Origin: Candidatus Gastranaerophilales bacterium
GTDB lineage: Bacteria; Cyanobacteriota; Vampirovibrionia; Gastranaerophilales; Gastranaerophilaceae
DNA: 64,000 bases
Reading direction: 5' to 3'
NCBI GenBank assembly: GCA_944325655.1
Contig: CALVAW010000001.1
Coordinates: 1 to 64,000, forward strand
The notes under the pieces were generated by a model that saw nothing but the letters and a program-made list of their open reading frames with translations, was not told the origin of the DNA and searched no databases. The translations under genes were made by a program, and so were the position numbers. Shown here piece after piece: positions 59,171-64,000 of this stretch (its first letter is position 1; every line of letters begins with the position of its first letter).

Positions 59171-59190
59171 TCACCCGCAAATGCGGGTGA
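59171..59190. terminator. Hairpin between converging genes
   Basis: TCACCCGC/GCGGGTGA with an AAAT loop. The minus strand has ATTTTACTT after it and would terminate the 59231 gene; the plus side has no T run. Confidence 0.65.
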
Positions 59191-59230
59191 TAATACAAAG
59201 GAATAATAGAAATAATAGGAGTGATGTGAA

Positions 59231-60256
59231 CTAAGAATTATACGTCTTAAATACAGAATTTATTGTATCTTCAATTACTTTCGATATAGATTCCATTTCG
59301 GTTGAAATTGCTTTTTGCTCTGTATCTAATTGATTTAATTGCAATTCAAGACTTCTATCTTCTTTTTGCAAGGTTTCTGTTTTTTGATTTATTCTCTCAA
59401 CTTCTTTTTCATATAATTGTTTTTGATAATAATATTCATTCATAGCATCTTCATAAGAAGCCTGATCATCTTGAGAAGCAGTTGTTATTGAATATGTATT
59501 TCCGACTAAATCTTCTGCATCATCACACTCCAAAATTTGTATTGAAGTAAGTCTTCCACTTGAATCCTGTGTTAAAGCTGCCTTTGCCTGAACATTTTTT
59601 GTAACTTTTTGAGAACCTTGGTAATCAAAAGTATATGAACCATAATACATATTCTTACCGTCTACATTCTCAAAAACAGTTGAATCAAGGTCATTTTCGG
59701 ATGTATAATAAGAAACGCCGTTTTTTGTATACATATAATACGTTCCGGATGTAGCGCCTTGAGCTGCCATTATTGTTGAAAGCCCCTGATATTTTTCATA
59801 ATCTTGAGTTATCTTCGTGATTGTTGAAGCCTCAGGATTATTTTCGTCATAAGTATAAGAATCAACTCCGAATTGAAAATTCAAATAAGAATATCCGTTC
59901 GTGCCTTTTTGAGCCGTTATGACACTATCTTTTGCTGTATATGAATATGCTTTTGCAATTTCATTAACACAAGATAAGGATACATCATAATAACCTGCAT
60001 ATTTACCATCAATTATTTTTGTAAAGCTGTCCAATTGATAGCCTTCATAAGTAGAATCTAATGTATAAACTGTTTTTTGATAATCATTAACGGCAGGAGG
60101 TACCGGAACATCTAAATTGTTGTATTCATTATACAACCCCATCACTTCATTAGATAATGCAACCCTCTGTTGATTTATTTGCTGCCCTTGATATTCCACA
60201 TTGCTTTTCCTTGCGGTTAAGCCGAGAAAGCGGGCCTGACTCGCTGCTAATCCCAT
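59231..60256 (-). CDS. MGLAASQAR-type protein with C-terminal coiled coil
   Basis: 341 residues. The N-terminus 'MGLAASQARFLGLTARKSNV' then 'YQGQQINQQRVALSNEVM' is a signature I recall from many uncharacterised proteins of gut Melainabacteria, Elusimicrobia and some proteobacteria. The central part is Tyr/Ser/Asp-rich ('AQGATSGTYYMYTKNGVSYY'). A long coiled coil lies near 265-335 ('LYEKEVERINQKTETLQKED'). No Sec signal is visible. The shape (conserved helical N-terminus, variable centre, coiled-coil end) resembles flagellar or secreted filament proteins, but this is only analogy. AAGGTG precedes the ATG. Confidence 0.8.
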   Translation of the reverse strand: MGLAASQARFLGLTARKSNVEYQGQQINQQRVALSNEVMGLYNEYNNLDVPVPPAVNDYQKTVYTLDSTYEGYQLDSFTKIIDGKYAGYYDVSLSCVNEIAKAYSYTAKDSVITAQKGTNGYSYLNFQFGVDSYTYDENNPEASTITKITQDYEKYQGLSTIMAAQGATSGTYYMYTKNGVSYYTSENDLDSTVFENVDGKNMYYGSYTFDYQGSQKVTKNVQAKAALTQDSSGRLTSIQILECDDAEDLVGNTYSITTASQDDQASYEDAMNEYYYQKQLYEKEVERINQKTETLQKEDRSLELQLNQLDTEQKAISTEMESISKVIEDTINSVFKTYNS

Positions 60257-60410
60257 CTTGTCACCTTTTCCTTCGCATTTACATTTTCATTTACGGCAAA
60301 TATAATATGTGACTTTAGATATATTATTTTTTTCTTTACATTTATTAACATTTTTTTATTTCCATATTATAATTTGTTTATAGATTAATGAATTACGGAA
60401 AAAAGTCAAT

Positions 60411-61307
60411 TTGAAAGATATTTTTTACATAGATAACCACATACACGGAAGCTTTGGAATAAATTTTAATTATGCAACTTATAATGAAATGAAATTTGTT
60501 CTAAAAGAATTGTATAAAAGAAATATCAAAGGAATCTGCCCGACTCTTGTCGGAGAAACTCCAAAAAATCTTCAAAAACAACTATCGCTATTTAAACAAA
60601 TACAAAAAGAACAAATTAAAAATAAACAAAAAGAAACATACCTTATAGGAGCTCACATCGAAGGAACATTTATAAGCAAACAAAAAGCCGGAATTCAAGA
60701 TAAGAATACTTTTCTTGTTCCGAGTATTGAAAATTTTAAAAAAATAGCGGGCGATTTCGAAGATATAATTAAAATAGTTACAATTGCTCCGGAAAATGAC
60801 ATTGATTTAATCGATTATTTAAATGATAAAAAAATAAAAACACAAGCAGGACACGCTATAGGAGAAAACATAAAAAATTGTGTCGCAACAACACACCACT
60901 TCAATGCAATGAACCCCATTCATCACAGAAATCCTTCAATTGCTCTGAGCGGACTTATTGATGATGATATATATTGTGAAATAATAGCGGATTTAATCCA
61001 CTTATCAAAAGATATTTTAAAACTTTGTTTTAAAATCAAACCTAAAAACAAAATACTTTTAATAAGCGACAGCTTACCCTCTTCAAATACAAATAAAGAT
61101 GTAATTTTTTGCAATAAAAAAATAAATTCCAAAGGCAAAGACGAAAAAGGAACCTTAGCAGGTTCTTGTAAAACGCTTGATAAAATATGCGAAAAATTAT
61201 ACAAAGAAAACATATTAACAAAAGATGAAATCATACAGACGGCTTTTAAAAATCAGATAAAATACCTAAATCTTAAAAATAGAGAGATTGATATTTTAAA
61301 TCAATAA
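60411..61307 (+). CDS. nagA: NagA-like N-acetylglucosamine-6-phosphate deacetylase
   Basis: 298 residues against ~380 for typical NagA. The catalytic barrel is present: 'FYIDNHIHGSFGINF' (HxH), 'GICPTLVGETP', 'LIGAHIEGTFISKQKAG' (metal Glu), 'TQAGHAIGENIKNC', 'TTHHFNAMNPIHHR' and 'ILLISDSLPSSN' (catalytic Asp). The N-terminal beta sandwich that normally precedes the barrel is missing, as the protein starts at the HxH strand. Start is TTG at 60411 with GGAAAA about 10 nt upstream. It may release acetate from GlcNAc-6-P in amino-sugar recycling. Confidence 0.85.
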   Translation: MKDIFYIDNHIHGSFGINFNYATYNEMKFVLKELYKRNIKGICPTLVGETPKNLQKQLSLFKQIQKEQIKNKQKETYLIGAHIEGTFISKQKAGIQDKNTFLVPSIENFKKIAGDFEDIIKIVTIAPENDIDLIDYLNDKKIKTQAGHAIGENIKNCVATTHHFNAMNPIHHRNPSIALSGLIDDDIYCEIIADLIHLSKDILKLCFKIKPKNKILLISDSLPSSNTNKDVIFCNKKINSKGKDEKGTLAGSCKTLDKICEKLYKENILTKDEIIQTAFKNQIKYLNLKNREIDILNQ

Positions 61308-61359
61308 AAAATATGTTACACTATTGCTTGAAATTATGTTAACGGACACAGGAGAAAAA

Positions 61360-61839
61360 ATGAATAAAAAAGTTATATCAATAACTGCTTTTATATTAGC
61401 TTTCGGATTATTTGCAGGAGTCTGTGATTTTGCATTCGGAGAAACTTCAAGACAAGCAAAGCAACAAAATGAAGCAGAAAAAATAATAAACACAACACCC
61501 CTTGAAATTGTTGCAAATCCTCAAAAATATATGAATAGAACAGTTAAAATGCAAGCTACTTTCGATAAATTTTCGACTTTAGGATTGGATTACAGTAAAG
61601 CAATGCGTCCAAGTGTTAAGTATATCGGGATTTTAATACAAAGAGACGATGTAGTTGACCATAATATACCCTTATCGGAAATGAAACTATTTTTAAAAAA
61701 AGATGTAGCTGAAAAGTATATTGATTTAGAAACGGGAGATAAAATTGAAATTACAGCAAAAGTATTTTCGATTTCATTAAACGATCCTTGGTTGGATATA
61801 AAAAATTTAACTGTGTTAAAAAAGGTGAAAAAGAATTAG
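61360..61839 (+). CDS. Exported OB-fold-like protein
   Basis: 159 residues with a signal peptide ending 'DFAFG'. The mature part 'TTPLEIVANPQKYMNRTVKM' followed by 'GLDYSKAMRPSVKYIGILIQ' and 'LETGDKIEITAKVFSIS' has the strand pattern of OB-fold (tRNA-anti-like) envelope proteins. Function unknown. AGGAG 7 nt before the ATG fixes the start; an earlier in-frame ATG (61324) has none. It is followed by the GH57 gene 15 nt downstream. Confidence 0.75.
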   Translation: MNKKVISITAFILAFGLFAGVCDFAFGETSRQAKQQNEAEKIINTTPLEIVANPQKYMNRTVKMQATFDKFSTLGLDYSKAMRPSVKYIGILIQRDDVVDHNIPLSEMKLFLKKDVAEKYIDLETGDKIEITAKVFSISLNDPWLDIKNLTVLKKVKKN

Positions 61840-61854
61840 CCTAGAACGGAAAAG

Positions 61855-64000
61855 ATGAACGAAAACAAAAAATATTTAACTATCCATGGACATTTTTATC
61901 AACCGCCCAGAGAAAATCCTTGGATAGAAGAAATAGAGATACAAGAAAGCGCAAACCCTAATCATGATTGGAATGAGAAAATTTCATGGCAGTGTTATGG
62001 TCCAAATGGCGCTTCAAGGATAGTTGACGGTAAAAATTCAATAATAGAAATTTCAAACAACTATCAATACATGAGCTATAATTTTGGTCCAACTTTATTA
62101 AGCTGGATGGAAAAATATGATAAGGCCGCTTACAAAAGAGTTTTAGATGCCGACAGAAATTCACTTGAGCTTTATGACGGACACGGATGCGCAATAGCGC
62201 AAGTGTACAATCATATTATTATGCCTCTTGCAAACCAAAACGATAAATATACTCAAGTAATCTGGGGTTTAAAAGATTTTCAAAAAAGATTTAAAAGAAA
62301 TTCAGAAGGAATTTGGCTCGCAGAAACCGCTGTTGATGCTCAAACCTTAGAAGTTTTAATAGACTGCGGGGTTAAATTTACCATACTATCCCCGCATCAA
62401 GCAAAATGCATAAATAAAATCGGAGAACACAACTGGCAAGACGTTTCTTGGGGAACAATTGATCCGTCACAACCGTACAGATATTTTGTCGAAGGGACAG
62501 ACAAACAGAAATACATAGATTTATTCTTCTATGATGGCTCTATATCAAAGTCCGTGGCTTTCGACAACTTATTGCAAGACGGCAAAAAATTTGCATATCG
62601 TCTAAACGACGGCTATGTTGAATCAAGAAACAGATCTCAAATAATAAACATAGCAACAGACGGAGAATCGTACGGACACCACACAAAATTCGGAGACATG
62701 GCCCTTGCTTATGTGTTAAGAGTCGGAGCTAAAAATTTAGGATTTGAAATAACAAATTACGGTCAATATCTTGAAATATATCCGCCGCAATACGAAGTAG
62801 ACATAAAACCCGTATCAGCCTGGAGCTGCTGTCATGGTGTCGGACGATGGATGGATGATTGCGGATGTTCAACAGGTGCTCAACCGCATTGGAATCAAAA
62901 ATGGAGAAAACCTCTGCGACAAGCAATGGACTATTTAAGAGACGAACTCATAAAATTATGTTCTATTCAAGGCACAAAATACTATAAAGATTTCTGGGAA
63001 GCAAGAAACAACTACATAGATGTCATTTTAGACCGCAGCGAAGAAAGCGTTAATGAATTTTTTAAACAAAATGCAAAGAAAAATCTGACATCGCAAGAGA
63101 AAGTAAAAGCACTAAAATTAATGGAAATACAACGCTTTACACAACTGATGTACACAAGCTGCGGTTGGTTTTTTGCGGATATTTCAGGAATTGAAACGGT
63201 TCAAATTCTTAAATATGCATATAGAGCAATTGAACTTTCAAGTGAGTTTGTAAAAGTAAATTATGAAAAAACATTCTTATCTATCCTGCAAAAAGCAAAA
63301 AGTAATATAGCAGAATTCGGAAACGGAAAAGATATATACAATCGCTGGGTCAAACCATCATCCATAGGATTTGACAAAATCACAGCTCAATACGCAATCG
63401 AATCATCATTTGAAGACGGACAAAAAGAACCTCTAAAGAAAGAAGAGGATTTATACTGTTTTAAAATTAAAAAGAACGGAAGCAAAAAATATATAAACCT
63501 AAACAATACTTTAAATTGCGGAAGAATTGAAATCACCTCAAAAATCACATACGAGAAAAAAGAAATGAGCTACATAATGCTCCAAACGCAAAATTATGAC
63601 TTTTATTGCGCAGTTAAAGAGTATAAATGTTTAGATGATTACAATCTTGAGAAAAAAGAAATAACAAAAGCATTTTTAAAAGGCACAACCGTAGAAACTT
63701 TACAAACAATAGAATTGTACTACGGCAGCAGATTCTATTCTCTTAAAGACATACCAATGGATAAGAGAAAAACAATACTTGAAAATCTTATTTATTCAAG
63801 ACTTGAAAAAGTCGGTCAAACCTACAAAGACCTGTACGACAGTTTATTAACTCCAATAAGCTACTTAAACGACTTAGGTATGGATATACCTGAAAGCTTC
63901 AGAGTAAGTGCAAAATTTACACTTTTAGCAAACCTCACAAGATTACTGACTCAAATCACAACTTATGCAGACAAACATAAAATACAAAAAATATTAGAAA
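61855..64000 (+). CDS. GH57/DUF3536 glycoside hydrolase-like protein (partial)
   Basis: At least 715 codons, cut by the window end. 'YLTIHGHFYQPPRENPW' is the GH57 N-terminal motif, 'GIWLAETAVDAQTLEVLID' carries the family's nucleophile Glu, and 'NIATDGESYGHHTKFGDMA' the Asp/Glu acid region. 'DVSWGTIDPSQPYRYF' and 'WSCCHGVGRWMDDCGCST' match the DUF3536 type seen in cyanobacteria and relatives. An alpha-glucan-acting enzyme (amylase or branching-like) in the cytoplasm is likely. GGAAAAG precedes the ATG. Confidence 0.9.
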   Translation, partial: MNENKKYLTIHGHFYQPPRENPWIEEIEIQESANPNHDWNEKISWQCYGPNGASRIVDGKNSIIEISNNYQYMSYNFGPTLLSWMEKYDKAAYKRVLDADRNSLELYDGHGCAIAQVYNHIIMPLANQNDKYTQVIWGLKDFQKRFKRNSEGIWLAETAVDAQTLEVLIDCGVKFTILSPHQAKCINKIGEHNWQDVSWGTIDPSQPYRYFVEGTDKQKYIDLFFYDGSISKSVAFDNLLQDGKKFAYRLNDGYVESRNRSQIINIATDGESYGHHTKFGDMALAYVLRVGAKNLGFEITNYGQYLEIYPPQYEVDIKPVSAWSCCHGVGRWMDDCGCSTGAQPHWNQKWRKPLRQAMDYLRDELIKLCSIQGTKYYKDFWEARNNYIDVILDRSEESVNEFFKQNAKKNLTSQEKVKALKLMEIQRFTQLMYTSCGWFFADISGIETVQILKYAYRAIELSSEFVKVNYEKTFLSILQKAKSNIAEFGNGKDIYNRWVKPSSIGFDKITAQYAIESSFEDGQKEPLKKEEDLYCFKIKKNGSKKYINLNNTLNCGRIEITSKITYEKKEMSYIMLQTQNYDFYCAVKEYKCLDDYNLEKKEITKAFLKGTTVETLQTIELYYGSRFYSLKDIPMDKRKTILENLIYSRLEKVGQTYKDLYDSLLTPISYLNDLGMDIPESFRVSAKFTLLANLTRLLTQITTYADKHKIQKILE

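Overview
The window is about 64 kb of AT-rich (low-GC) bacterial chromosome using the standard code. It looks like a host-associated, Gram-negative-type bacterium with an outer membrane (MlaA homologue), type IV pilin-like proteins and a full-length NifU. The gene content resembles gut Vampirovibrionia (Melainabacteria, order Gastranaerophilales). The reasons are the three-domain NifU with NifS, the GH57/DUF3536 protein, a protein beginning MGLAASQAR, and several lineage-type proteins with a short F-[KR]-[GSN] motif near the N-terminus. This placement is recognition from memory, not a search result. No phage, IS element, CRISPR array or rRNA operon was seen.

Layout. 1-2.4 kb: a Cys- and Gly-rich pilin-like gene diverging from an XRE regulator. 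2.4-5.8 kb: thrS, leuB and leuD on the minus strand. 5.9-10 kb: a DUF2582 winged-helix gene, then rpmF-plsX-fabD-fabG and a secreted ankyrin protein. 10-17.3 kb: pheS, a GT-C-like membrane protein, nifU-nifS, two orphans, argS and tRNA-Ile. 17.4-26.8 kb: an accessory stretch with tRNA-Val, an MlaA/alpha-beta-hydrolase fusion, small membrane or orphan proteins, rarA, a lone solute-binding protein and a long repeat protein. 26.9-35 kb: an RluB/RsuA-type pseudouridine synthase, serS, a run of small exported proteins (one only 37 codons), tRNA-Gly and alaS. 35-36.8 kb: a second XRE/pilin pair with an operator array, then a deletion scar joining two truncated genes. 36.9-45.2 kb: glutamate synthase-like flavoprotein, HAD phosphatase, ispF, a second repeat protein, GH38 alpha-mannosidase, a PEBP protein and a UbiA prenyltransferase. 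45.5-50.5 kb: infA-rpmJ-rpsM-rpsK-rpsD-rpoA-rplQ-truA-rplM-rpsI. 50.6-53.2 kb: a second Gly-rich pilin-like gene diverging from an S24-type repressor. 53.3-64 kb: isochorismatase-family hydrolase, the minus-strand set gltP-like/rlmH/pdp/ilvA/ridA, the MGLAASQAR protein, a NagA-like deacetylase and a GH57 gene cut by the window end.

The main unexplained pattern is surface-structure control. Each of the three class III-signal (pilin-like) genes sits head to head with its own small repressor, and dyad-symmetric sequence lies in or beside each divergent promoter region. The two large Gly-rich pilins also share an identical 29-bp element between stop codon and terminator. They appear to join a pilin N-terminus to a Gly-rich, phage-adhesin-like body. 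A second theme is genes without a Shine-Dalgarno sequence whose -10-like hexamer ends 6-7 nt before the start codon, which suggests leaderless mRNAs. A third is the MlaA-hydrolase fusion.
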